A stretch of DNA of 39,878 nucleotides. It comes from Spartobacteria bacterium. GTDB lineage: Bacteria; Verrucomicrobiota; Verrucomicrobiia; Chthoniobacterales; Chthoniobacteraceae. The notes under the pieces were generated by a model. The model was not told the origin of the DNA, made no database searches, and saw only the letters and a list, made by a program, of their open reading frames with translations. Within the stretch, counting starts at the first letter, position 1. Each line of letters opens with the position of its first letter. Positions 28,423 through 37,234 of this stretch are shown piece after piece. The stretch spans positions 1 to 39,878 of the forward strand of contig JANXZI010000044.1 of NCBI GenBank assembly GCA_025355595.1, given 5' to 3'. The translations under genes were made by a program, and so were the position numbers.

Positions 28423-29283
28423 ATGTCCCGCATGATCCATCGCACCGCAGTCGCAGCGCTCACGTTCGCAGCGCTCTCATTCGCACCGGCGGAATCCGCC
28501 GCGCAAAAGCCCGCGAACCCTGCACCGCGAGCGGTGCCCGCCGTGCCTGCGAAGCCCTCGGTCTCCGACCACATGCGCGAGGAACTCGGCATCAATGAAT
28601 TCACCACTCCGAGCATCGCCGTGCTGCTGAAGGCGCTCACCGCCCTGCGGCCCGTGCCCTACGACGAGGTCGCGCGCGAACTCCCGGCGCAGAATCCCGC
28701 CGACCGCGCGCGCCTCGCCCTCTCGACCGGCGCGGTGATTGCGGATGGCTTCCTCGCCGTCGTCGCGGAAAAGCAGTCGCGCATCGAGCCCATCGCGCGC
28801 GCGCTGCTGCGGCAGGCAAAGGGTCTCGGCGTCGGCGAACACGTCACGCGCCACAGCCGCAGCATCCTCGAAAAGGCGCTCGTGAAAAACTGGACCGGCA
28901 TCCACACGGAACTCACCGGCACGCAGCGCGACGTGGAAGGCGGCATGATGGCACTGCGCGACGAGGAGATCTCGCATCTCGTCGCGCTCGGCGGCTGGTG
29001 GCGCGGGCTGGAGATCTCGTCCGGCATCCTCTCGGCCCACTACACCACGGACGGCGCGACGCTCATGGCGCAGCCCGCGGTGATTGATTATTTCACCGAC
29101 CGCATCTCGACGATGAATCCGAATTTCAAAAAGACGAAGCTGTGGGCCGGCCTGAACGACAACCTTGCCGAAGTGCGCAAGCTCGCCGTGAAGCCGGACA
29201 AGGCCGTGCCGAGCGTCGAGGAAGTGAAGGCCATCCGCGTGCTCGCAAAGGCGATGAACGATCTCATCGCCACGGCCGAGTAG
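28423..29283 (+). CDS. Secreted protein of unknown function
   Basis: N-terminal signal peptide MSRMIHRTAVAALTFAALSFAPAESAAQ; compact intergenic spacing; no family recognised. Confidence 0.7.
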   Translation: MSRMIHRTAVAALTFAALSFAPAESAAQKPANPAPRAVPAVPAKPSVSDHMREELGINEFTTPSIAVLLKALTALRPVPYDEVARELPAQNPADRARLALSTGAVIADGFLAVVAEKQSRIEPIARALLRQAKGLGVGEHVTRHSRSILEKALVKNWTGIHTELTGTQRDVEGGMMALRDEEISHLVALGGWWRGLEISSGILSAHYTTDGATLMAQPAVIDYFTDRISTMNPNFKKTKLWAGLNDNLAEVRKLAVKPDKAVPSVEEVKAIRVLAKAMNDLIATAE

Positions 29284-29412
29284 CGCAGACGATTCGTCGG
29301 CATACGGCGTGCGATTTGCGACAGCGCGCTCGTTTCACCGCTGCGCCGCATTTTCCAAGATTGCGCGAGCTCTGTGCCGCACACGACTTCAGCCGACGAC
29401 TCGTCGGCGCCA
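29281..29412. repeat. REPIN-like pair of inverted GCCGACGA-type palindromes
   Basis: tagcGCAGACGATTCGTCGGCat (29285-29301) and GCCGACGACTCGTCGGCgccac (29392-29408, perfect 8-bp arms) face in opposite directions. Confidence 0.6.
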
Positions 29413-29500
29413 CATTGGGCGGCACGGCATTTCAGCCCGCGCTTGCTTCGCGTCGCTCTCGCCGCTTCCGTGTCCCGCCCGCTCCCGCAAGAATACCGAC

Positions 29501-30547
29501 ATGCCCACCACCGACGCCATCCGCCAGCAACTCGCCACGGTTAAATATCCCGGGTTCAGCCGCGACATCATCAGCTTTGGCCTCGTGAAGGACATCGTCA
29601 TCACGGGCACCGAGGTCTCCGTGCAGCTCGCGATCACCGCGGCGGACGCGAAGATTCCCGCGCAGATCAAGGCGGAGGCCGAGGCTGCGATCCGCACGCT
29701 CGCGGATGTCACGAAGGCCACTGTGCGCGTGGACATTCACGCCCCGCAGCAGGCGGCTGTCGCGGGCGGTGCGATGCCGCAGACGTCGATCCCCGGCGTG
29801 AAGCACGTCATCGCCGTCGGCAGCGGGAAGGGCGGTGTCGGCAAGAGCACTGTCGCCGCGAACCTTGCGTGCGCGCTGCTCGCCGCGGGTGCGAGAGTCG
29901 GCCTGTGCGACTGCGACCTCTACGGCCCGAGCATCGGCGTGATGTTTGGCACGAGCGAGCGACCCATGGCCGACGAAGAGAACCGCATCATCCCCATCGA
30001 GCGCCACGGGCTGAAACTGATGAGCATGGGCTTCCTGCTCGATGACGCCGCGCCCGCAATCCTGCGCGGCCCGATGGTCACCAAATACACGCAGCAATTT
30101 CTCCGGCAGGTGAACTGGGACGGCCTCGACTACCTCATCCTCGACCTGCCGCCCGGCACGGGCGACATCCAGCTCACCATCGTGCAGACCGTCGCGCTCG
30201 CGGGTGCTATCATCGTCACCACGCCGCAGGAAGTCGCACTCATTGATGCGCGCAAGGCCGCCTCAATGTTTGAAAAGGTGAACGTGCCCGTGCTCGGCAT
30301 CATCGAAAACATGAGCTACTTCCTCTGCCCGAGCGACGGGAAGCGCTACGATATTTTCGGCAGCGGCGGCGGACAGCGCGAAGCAGATCGCTTGAAAGTC
30401 CCGCTGCTCGGCCGGGTGCCGATCGACATCGCCACGCGCGAGGCGGGTGACAAAGGCGCGCCGATCGTCATCGTCGAGCCCACGAGTTCCATCGCGAAGA
30501 CCTTCGGCAACATCGCGGCGAAACTGCGCGAGGCAGTACCTGCCTGA
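29501..30547 (+). CDS. mrp: Mrp/NBP35 (ApbC) family iron-sulfur cluster carrier ATPase
   Basis: VKHVIAVGSGKGGVGKSTVAANLACALLAAGARVGLCDCDLYGPSIGVMFG; MSMGFLLDD; LILDLPPGTGDIQLTI; N-terminal DUF59-like domain. Confidence 0.95.
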   Translation: MPTTDAIRQQLATVKYPGFSRDIISFGLVKDIVITGTEVSVQLAITAADAKIPAQIKAEAEAAIRTLADVTKATVRVDIHAPQQAAVAGGAMPQTSIPGVKHVIAVGSGKGGVGKSTVAANLACALLAAGARVGLCDCDLYGPSIGVMFGTSERPMADEENRIIPIERHGLKLMSMGFLLDDAAPAILRGPMVTKYTQQFLRQVNWDGLDYLILDLPPGTGDIQLTIVQTVALAGAIIVTTPQEVALIDARKAASMFEKVNVPVLGIIENMSYFLCPSDGKRYDIFGSGGGQREADRLKVPLLGRVPIDIATREAGDKGAPIVIVEPTSSIAKTFGNIAAKLREAVPA

Positions 30548-30603
30548 GTGAGGCATGAAATTTCGCATCGCTGCTGCGGTGAGGGCCAAAGGCCCGCAAA
30601 CCT

Positions 30604-30737
30604 GCCAGCCCCGGGCAACGCCCTGGGTCATCGGCCACAAAATGATCCACGCCGTGAAGGGGCGGCTTCATCGTGTCTCGCCCCTTCAGGGATCTGGCTT
30701 TTTACGATCCAAACCCAGGGCGTTGCCCTAGGCTGGC
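30604..30737. repeat. 134-bp nested inverted-repeat element
   Basis: Outer arms gccagccccgggcaacgccctgggt (30604-30628) / acccagggcgttgccctaggctggc (30713-30737); inner arms tgaaggggcg (30655-30664) / cgccccttca (30679-30688). Confidence 0.75.
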
Positions 30738-30804
30738 ATAGCCTCCACCGTTGGTGCTCAGACATCACGCGCTCAAACTTTCTGACCGCCACAAGAAACT
30801 CACG

Positions 30805-31278
30805 ATGTCCGACAAGATCACGACGAAGGAATCCTCCCGACGGCTCCCGCCGCTGCTGCGCCGCGCGTGGTATTCGCTGAACCAGACTTTCCGCCACCGC
30901 ATCGCCCACCTCGGCATCACGCCGGATCAATACAGCATCCTCCGCTGGCTGCACGAGGGCGACGTGCGCGGCCTCACGCAGCAGACGATCACGGATCTCA
31001 TGGCAAGCGATCCGAACACGATCACCTCGATTTTGCGCCGCATGGAAAACGCCGCGCTCGTCTCGCGCCACCCGCACGAGACGGATCGCCGCGCACGCCG
31101 CGTGCGCCTCGAAACGAAGGGCCACCGCGTTTTCACCGAGGCTTACGCGGCCGCGCGCATGCTCCAGGAAGAAACGCTCTCCGTGATTCCAGAATCCCGG
31201 CGCGCGCGCTTCCTGGCCGATCTCGATACCGTCGCGGAAGCCTGCTCCGAGGCAGCGAACCGGAAGAAGCCCGCGTAA
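30805..31278 (+). CDS. MarR-family transcriptional regulator
   Basis: LGITPDQYSILRWLHEGDVRGLTQQTITDLMASDPNTITSILRRMENAALVSRHPHETDRRARRVRLETKGH. Confidence 0.9.
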   Translation: MSDKITTKESSRRLPPLLRRAWYSLNQTFRHRIAHLGITPDQYSILRWLHEGDVRGLTQQTITDLMASDPNTITSILRRMENAALVSRHPHETDRRARRVRLETKGHRVFTEAYAAARMLQEETLSVIPESRRARFLADLDTVAEACSEAANRKKPA

Positions 31279-31415
31279 AAACCGCGCGCGGTGTTCGTCG
31301 CAAATCTCGTGGAAACGCACGGTGGCGAAACCAGTCGCCGAGCCTTTCCCAGCCCCGGCAATCCAGCCTGTGCCTTGCGAGATCCGGCATTGGAAAATCC
31401 CGGCTACCGATCCGC

Positions 31416-32882
31416 TCACCCAAACTTCGAAAACCGCGCGTGTGCATCACTCCAGCGCGACGCTGTGCGCGGCGTGAATGTCTCCACCGGGAATGACGCC
31501 TTCACGATGGCGCGGAGTGCCGCGTGGCTCGCGATGTGCCCGAGCGTGAGCGCTTGGAGAAGGACGTTGCCGATCGCCGTGGCCTCGACCGGGCCGGCGA
31601 TGACGGTGCGGTCGATCGAATCCGCGGTCATTTGGTTTAGCAGCGCATTCCTGCTGCCTCCGCCGACGATGTGCAGCGTGGGCAGCTTTTTTCCCGTCAC
31701 CGTTTCCATCTGCGTCATCAGCCCGGCGTACATGCACGCGAGGCTCTCCATTGCGCAGCGGGCAAATTGCCCCGGCGTTTCGGGCTGCGGCTGCCCGGTC
31801 GCGCGGCAAAACTCGCGGATCGTTGCGGGCATGTTATCCGGCCGCAGGAACACCGGGTCCGTCGGATTCACGAGCGAACGGAACGGCGCGGCCGCGGCGG
31901 CGAGCAGGGTCAGTTCGGAATAGTCGAACTCGCGCCCTTCATTTGCCCATGCACGGCGGCACTCCTGCAGAATCCAGAGCCCGCTCGCATTTCGCAGGAA
32001 ACGCGACGTCCCACCGACACCGGTTTCATTCGTGAAATTCGCTGCGCGGCCCGCCCCGCTGATCAGCGGCGAAGGAAGCTCCATGCCCGCAAGCGACCAT
32101 GTGCCACTGCTGAGGTACGCCCAGCCGTCGCCCTCCGCGGGCACCGCGGCCACGGCGGCGGCGGTGTCATGCACGCAGCCTGCGACGACTTCGATCGCTC
32201 CGAGTCCGGTCTCCGCCTGCGCCTGTGGCGTGAGCCTGCCGAGCCGCGTACACGGCGGAACGACTTCTGGAAAAATACTTCGCGGCAGACCGGCGAGACG
32301 AATCACCTGGTCGCTCCACATCCGGGTCACGGGATTCCACGCCTGTGTCGTGCTAGCGTTGCTCTCCTCCTGCACCGCGCGGCCGCTGAGCAAAAAATGA
32401 AACCAGTCGCCGATCATCAGGAAGCGCTCGGTGAGTGCGAACAGTTCCGGGGCGAACTTTTTTTCCGCAGCCAGTTGATACAGCGTGTTGATCGCGAGAA
32501 ACTGCGAGCCCGTCTCCTCGTAGATCGCTTCGCTGTGCGGCCCGGCGATTTCCGCGTACGGTCTCTTGGTGCGCAGATCGCGATAGCAAAACGGCAGCCT
32601 CAGCATCGGCTCGCCACTGCTCATCAGCACGTAATCCACGCCCCACGAATCCACGCTGATGCTCGCGACCGGAAGTTTGCGCAGGGCGACTTTCCTCAGC
32701 CCGGCCTTCACGTCCTCCCACAGTCGCGGCACGTCCCAGCGCAGCGTGCCTTGTAAATGGAGCGGCCCGTTTGGAAAGCGATGCATTTCCTCCAGCGCGA
32801 GGTTTCCTTCCGCGAGACTGCCGAGCATCACGCGGCCGCTCTCTGCACCGAGGTCCACGGCGATGTAATGGTGCACGCTCAT
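31416..32882 (-). CDS. rhaB: Rhamnulokinase (FGGY family)
   Basis: HHYIAVDLGAESGRVMLGSL, SISVDSWGVDYVLM, GCVHDTAAAVAAVPAEGDGWAYLSSGTWSLAGMEL, LHIVGGGSRNALLNQMTADSIDRTVIAGPVEATAIGN. Confidence 0.92.
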   Translation of the reverse strand: MSVHHYIAVDLGAESGRVMLGSLAEGNLALEEMHRFPNGPLHLQGTLRWDVPRLWEDVKAGLRKVALRKLPVASISVDSWGVDYVLMSSGEPMLRLPFCYRDLRTKRPYAEIAGPHSEAIYEETGSQFLAINTLYQLAAEKKFAPELFALTERFLMIGDWFHFLLSGRAVQEESNASTTQAWNPVTRMWSDQVIRLAGLPRSIFPEVVPPCTRLGRLTPQAQAETGLGAIEVVAGCVHDTAAAVAAVPAEGDGWAYLSSGTWSLAGMELPSPLISGAGRAANFTNETGVGGTSRFLRNASGLWILQECRRAWANEGREFDYSELTLLAAAAAPFRSLVNPTDPVFLRPDNMPATIREFCRATGQPQPETPGQFARCAMESLACMYAGLMTQMETVTGKKLPTLHIVGGGSRNALLNQMTADSIDRTVIAGPVEATAIGNVLLQALTLGHIASHAALRAIVKASFPVETFTPRTASRWSDAHARFSKFG

Positions 32883-33090
32883 CTGCGTCGGACGGCAGGT
32901 TGTTCACATGCTGATCGGAGAAGTTCTATTTTCGAACGTCGATCCTTCTTCATCATAACCGTGTGAAGAACTCAGCCGACGGGCGTTCCACGCAGGAGCC
33001 ACGCGGGTTCCGCAAGGATCGGTGGCTGTGAAGAACTGAGGCACAGCGTTCGAGACAACTTCTGAAAGTCGGCACGCGGCATGTTGTTCG

Positions 33091-33840
33091 TCAGTTCTTC
33101 GCAGTTCTTGGTTTCTTATTCGCAGGCTTTCTCTTGGCCGGTTCAGCGGCAAATTCAGCGGTCTCCCAAAGCCGCTTGATCAGCGCGTCGCGGGCGGCGG
33201 CGGTCTCCGCGTCCTTCTTGCTGCGGCCTTTTCCTTCGCCGAGTTCGCTGCCGTTCCACGTCACTCTCGCGACGAAATCTTTCTGATGCTCGGGCCCCAC
33301 GGCGGAGAGAATCGGATAGACGGGACTCACCGGTGAGATCGCTTGGAGCACTTCCTGAAGCTGGCCTTTCGGGTTTTGATCCGGCGGGTCCACCTCGAGT
33401 GTGTCGAGGTCTTCGCGCGCCTCGGTGAGCACGATCCGGCGTGCGGTCACGTAATCCGAGTCGAGATAGATCGCACCGATGAGCGCCTCGTAGGCATCGG
33501 CGAGGGCGGAACTGCGCTCGCGTCCGCCGGAAGTTTCCTCGCCGCGGCCCATCATCAGATGCATGCCGAGGGAGAGCCGCTCCGCGTGCATTTTCAAGCC
33601 GTCGCGCGAGACGAGGCCGGAGCGCATCTTCGTGAGCTGGCCTTCGCTGAACTTTGGAAAATGATCGAACAGCCACTCGGTAAAGATGAGCTGGAGCACG
33701 GCGTCGCCGAGAAATTCCAGCCGCTGATTGTCGAAATGATGCCGCTGCGTCTCGTGCCCGAGCGACGGGTGCGTGAGCGCCTCCGCCAGCAGGAGCGGAT
33801 TGCGGAATTTATATTTCAATCGCTGTTCGAGGGGATTCAT
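33091..33840 (-). CDS. rnc: Ribonuclease III
   Basis: MNPLEQRLKYKFRNPLLLAEALTHPSLGHE, NQRLEFLGDAVLQLIFTEWLF, ALADAYEALIGAIYLDSD, C-terminal dsRBD. Longer ORF to 34329 not supported. Confidence 0.95.
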   Translation of the reverse strand: MNPLEQRLKYKFRNPLLLAEALTHPSLGHETQRHHFDNQRLEFLGDAVLQLIFTEWLFDHFPKFSEGQLTKMRSGLVSRDGLKMHAERLSLGMHLMMGRGEETSGGRERSSALADAYEALIGAIYLDSDYVTARRIVLTEAREDLDTLEVDPPDQNPKGQLQEVLQAISPVSPVYPILSAVGPEHQKDFVARVTWNGSELGEGKGRSKKDAETAAARDALIKRLWETAEFAAEPAKRKPANKKPRTAKN

Positions 33841-33913
33841 CGGGGCGCAGATAAATAACTGACCATCCCGCAAAACGCTTTTGAAATTTGAGTTATTTCG
33901 AGTGCGGAGAACT

Positions 33914-34068
33914 GTAGCGCCGACGATTCGCCGGCATAAAAAACGCGTGAGCGGAAACGAGGTACGAAGGCGTGCTACGCCTGTGCTCATCACCGTTCTG
34001 GACAGGACTTGAAAATTCCACGCGCCGATCTCTCGGGGCGCGCGGGGCCGACGATTCGTCGGCGCTAC
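33914..34068. repeat. REPIN-like pair of inverted GCCGACGA-type palindromes
   Basis: gtagcGCCGACGATTCGCCGGCat (33919-33935) and GCCGACGATTCGTCGGCgctac (34047-34063), with GTAGC/GCTAC on the outer flanks. Confidence 0.65.
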
Positions 34069-34120
34069 GATAGCGGGACTGGAAAGCCGCACGCAGATCG
34101 TGCAACGTGCGCGTCCCGTG

Positions 34121-35722
34121 ATGCCCACCCTTCGCAGCCTGATCCTCTTTTTCCTTGTGATCACGATGGTCTCCGGCTGCGGGAGGCCGCCGGATCGTGC
34201 GGACCTCGTGGTAATCAATGGCGGCGAGCCGGACACGATCGACCCCGCAAAGATCCGCGGACAGCCCGAGGGCCGCATCGCGTATGCGCTGTTCGAGGGA
34301 CTCACGCGATACACGGTGAGCGGTGACACCGAGCCGGGGATGGCCGAACGCTGGGAGATTTCGCCCGACGGGCTGCGTTACACTTTCCATCTGCGCGAGG
34401 GCGTGAAGTGGACGAATGGCGACGTGCTCACGGCGGAGGATTTCGTCTGGTCCTGGCTGCGCGCGCTCCGCGAGCCGGAGGCGGAATACAAATATCAGTT
34501 CTACTACATCCGCGGCGCGGAGGCGTACGGCGAGGCGAAGGACGAGGCGTCGCGCCCGGGGGAAGGCACCGTCGCAGTGCGCGCGCCGGACGCACGCACG
34601 CTCACGGTCGAACTGAAAAACCCGACACCATTTTTCATAGACCTCTGCGCATTCTACACGCTGAACCCGGTGCATCGTGCGACCGTCGAGGCCGCAGAAA
34701 AATCCGGCAAGTCGTGGCTGCGGCCCGGCGCGATCGTGAACAACGGGCCATTCCTGCTCACCGAGTGGCGGCTGAATGATCGCATCCGCCTCACGCGAAA
34801 TCCGAAGTACTGGGACGCAGTGAATGTGAAAATGAATACCGTGGACGTGCTGCCTGCGCCGTCGCCGAACACGGCGTTCAATTTCTACCACAGCGGCGTG
34901 GCCGACCTCATCCTCGACAAGTCGCTCGTGCCGACCTCGCTCGTGCCGGAGTTGAAAAAGCGGCCCGACTACCACGCCACGCCGATCCTCGCGACATACT
35001 TCATGCGCTTCAATGTGAAGCGCGCGCCGTTCCGTGACGTGCGGGTGCGCAAGGCGTTCTCGATGGTCGTGGACAAGGTGCTGCTCACGGAAAAAGTCAC
35101 GCAGGCCGGCGAGCCGCCGACGGACGCATTCGTGCCGCCAGGCACCGCGGGTTACCAGCCGCCGGCGGGCGTGAAGCGCGATCCGGATGCCGCGAAAAAG
35201 CTGCTCGCCGAGGCCGGCTTCCCCGGTGGTGCGGGCTTTCCCGTCGTGCGCTACCTTTACACGAACAAGAGCGAGACGGATGAAAAAATCGCGGTCGAGG
35301 TGCAGGCGATGTTCAAGCGTGAGCTGGGAATTTCCGTGCTGCTCGCGAAGCAGGAATGGGCCGTGTATCTGAACACACTCTCGGCGCTCGATTTTGATTT
35401 CTGCCGCTCGTCGTGGGTCGGCGACTACCAGGATCCGAACACCTTCCTCGACATGTTCCTGACCGGCGGCGGCAACAACAACTGCGGCTGGAGCAACCCG
35501 CGCTACGACGAACTCATCGCGCTCGCCGCGAAGGAGACCGACGGCGCAAAGCGCTTCGACATTTTCCGCGAGGCCGAGACGATCCTCATCCGCGACGAGA
35601 TGCCGGTATGCCCGCTGTTCAACTACGTGGTGCTCATGTTTTACAGCGACCGTCTCGGCGGAGTCGCAGGCAATCTCATGGACGAACATCCGTTCCGCAC
35701 GATGCACTGGAAGACGAAGTGA
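34121..35722 (+). CDS. Oligopeptide ABC transporter substrate-binding lipoprotein (SBP_bac_5, OppA-like)
   Basis: Lipobox VSGC in MPTLRSLILFFLVITMVSGCG; INGGEPDTIDPAKIRGQPEGRIAYALFEGLTRY; LREGVKWTNGDVLTAEDFVWSWLRALREPE. Confidence 0.92.
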   Translation: MPTLRSLILFFLVITMVSGCGRPPDRADLVVINGGEPDTIDPAKIRGQPEGRIAYALFEGLTRYTVSGDTEPGMAERWEISPDGLRYTFHLREGVKWTNGDVLTAEDFVWSWLRALREPEAEYKYQFYYIRGAEAYGEAKDEASRPGEGTVAVRAPDARTLTVELKNPTPFFIDLCAFYTLNPVHRATVEAAEKSGKSWLRPGAIVNNGPFLLTEWRLNDRIRLTRNPKYWDAVNVKMNTVDVLPAPSPNTAFNFYHSGVADLILDKSLVPTSLVPELKKRPDYHATPILATYFMRFNVKRAPFRDVRVRKAFSMVVDKVLLTEKVTQAGEPPTDAFVPPGTAGYQPPAGVKRDPDAAKKLLAEAGFPGGAGFPVVRYLYTNKSETDEKIAVEVQAMFKRELGISVLLAKQEWAVYLNTLSALDFDFCRSSWVGDYQDPNTFLDMFLTGGGNNNCGWSNPRYDELIALAAKETDGAKRFDIFREAETILIRDEMPVCPLFNYVVLMFYSDRLGGVAGNLMDEHPFRTMHWKTK

Positions 35723-36714
35723 TGGAGCGCATCGTCATCCGCTCATCCAACTGGCTCGGCGACGCCGTGATGACCGTGCCCGCCGTGCGAGCGCTGAAAC
35801 GCGCGAACCCCGCCGCGCACCTCGCCGTGCTCACGCCGGGAAAAATCGCGGAGGTGTGGCGGCTCGTCGCGGAGGTGGACGAGGTAATCGCATTTCCCAA
35901 GGCGAAAATCCTCGGCGTCGCGAAGCTGATCCGCAGCGGCAAATTCGATACCGGCGTGATTTTCCCAAACAGCCTGCGCACCGGGCTGGAGATGTGGCTC
36001 GCGCGAGTTCCCCGGCGCGTGGGATACACCGGGCACTCGCGGCGCTGGCTGCTCACGGAGATTTGCGGCGTGGAGAAAAACGAGCCTGTGATCGGGCCGG
36101 CGCGGCATCAGGTGCATCACTACCTGCGCCTCGCGGAATTCCTCGGCGCGAACGCTGATGCGGATGTGAATTTCGGCTTTCCAAACGCTGCCGCAAAAAA
36201 GCGTGCGCCTGGAAAACCGGCGCACGTCGCGATCTGCGCTGGCGCCGAGTACGGCCCCGCGAAACGCTGGCTGCCGGAGCGTTTCGGCGAGGTCGTGCAG
36301 ACGCTGGATGATCCCGCCGGCGCGCGCTGGCAGCTCGTCGGCACCGCAAAGGATCGGGCGGTCGCGGAACGGATCGTCGCGCTTTGTCCCGCACCTGCCG
36401 AGATCGAAAACCTCTGCGGCAAAACGACGCTCGCCGAACTCATCGCCGTCCTGCGCGCGAGCGATGCGCTGCTCACGAACGACACCGGCACGATGCACCT
36501 CGCCGCGCTGCTCGGTGTCCCGACCGTCGCGATTTTCGGCAGCACCGAGCCTGCGCTCACCGGCCCGCTCGGCGGTGGCCACGCGATCGTGCGCAAGCGC
36601 GCCGAGTGCAGTCCGTGCTTCCTGCGCGAATGCCCGATTGATTTCCGCTGCATGAAGGAGGTCGAGTCCGCGACTGTGGCTGAAGCGCTGCGTGTGGTAC
36701 TCGCCGGAAAGTAG
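35722..36714 (+). CDS. waaF: Lipopolysaccharide heptosyltransferase II (GT9)
   Basis: MERIVIRSSNWLGDAVMTVPAVRALKRANP, CAGAEYGPAKRWLPERF, LTNDTGTMHLAALLGVPTVAIFGSTEPALTGP. Shares TGATG with upstream gene. Confidence 0.92.
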   Translation: MERIVIRSSNWLGDAVMTVPAVRALKRANPAAHLAVLTPGKIAEVWRLVAEVDEVIAFPKAKILGVAKLIRSGKFDTGVIFPNSLRTGLEMWLARVPRRVGYTGHSRRWLLTEICGVEKNEPVIGPARHQVHHYLRLAEFLGANADADVNFGFPNAAAKKRAPGKPAHVAICAGAEYGPAKRWLPERFGEVVQTLDDPAGARWQLVGTAKDRAVAERIVALCPAPAEIENLCGKTTLAELIAVLRASDALLTNDTGTMHLAALLGVPTVAIFGSTEPALTGPLGGGHAIVRKRAECSPCFLRECPIDFRCMKEVESATVAEALRVVLAGK

Positions 36715-36741
36715 TCCAGTGTTTCAGCCGGGAAAAAGAAA

Positions 36742-36767
36742 GCCCCAGCCTGGGCGATGGCTGGGGC
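36742..36767 (+). terminator. Terminator-like hairpin downstream of waaF
   Basis: gccccagcc-tgggcgat-ggctggggc: 9-bp perfect GC-rich stem followed by gttcattt, after the waaF stop. Confidence 0.55.
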
Positions 36768-36817
36768 GTTCATTTCGGCCTGCGGGGATTCACAGGCCTT
36801 GCAATCCGTGGGGCGGA

Positions 36818-37048
36818 CTACAGCTTCGACTCGTATTCGACCAGTCGCGCAAGTGCTTCCAGGAAGTCCTTGAAGGCGGCCGCGGGCAGCATGATCGTGT
36901 CACGCCGCCCACCGACATCTTCGGTGATCTTCATGAAGCGCCCGCGCTGGTTCTCCTTGAGGTCAATGAAGAAGACCTTGCGGTCTATCGTCACCTTCTC
37001 AGAGGCGATGGGCTCGGAGGGCATCCTCGGTCCGGCGTTCTCTTGCAT
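36818..37048 (-). CDS. Bacterial PurA/Pur-alpha-like nucleic-acid-binding small protein
   Basis: MQENAGPRMPSEPIASEKVTIDRKVFFIDLKENQRGRFMKITEDVGGRRDTIMLPAAAFKDFLEALARLVEYESKL resembles Pur repeat (F.fDlkEN.rGrf.ki.e). Start at 37048 chosen over 37165. Confidence 0.72.
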   Translation of the reverse strand: MQENAGPRMPSEPIASEKVTIDRKVFFIDLKENQRGRFMKITEDVGGRRDTIMLPAAAFKDFLEALARLVEYESKL

Positions 37049-37234
37049 GTTTTTTTTGCTTTGGTTTTCAGGCCTCGAAATCCACCCCACGAAGTGTGGG
37101 ATGCGAGGTGATGGGGAGCGGCGAATTTGTGAAGCTACCCGTGCGTGCGCAAGTGCTAATTGCAAGTGTGACGGCGCAAAAATAGTTCCATCCGAGGCTA
37201 ATAAAAAATTACACGATGTCGGTTAGGGAGTTTT

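Noticed and set aside
26902-28440. 512-aa antisense ORF opposite tlyA/nadK
   Set aside because: Shadow ORF; both sense genes have strong family motifs.
32962-33040. Direct repeat tgtgaagaactcag / tgtgaagaactgag between rhaB and rnc
   Set aside because: Short, two imperfect copies only; no structure or function can be supported.
33841-34329. N-terminal extension of RNase III (412-aa track version)
   Set aside because: No conserved content, covers the palindromic repeats; MNPLEQRLKYKF at 33840 is the natural start.
33893-35707. 604-aa antisense ORF opposite the OppA-like gene
   Set aside because: Charged, repetitive antisense translation with no motif; the sense frame is a clear SBP_bac_5 lipoprotein.
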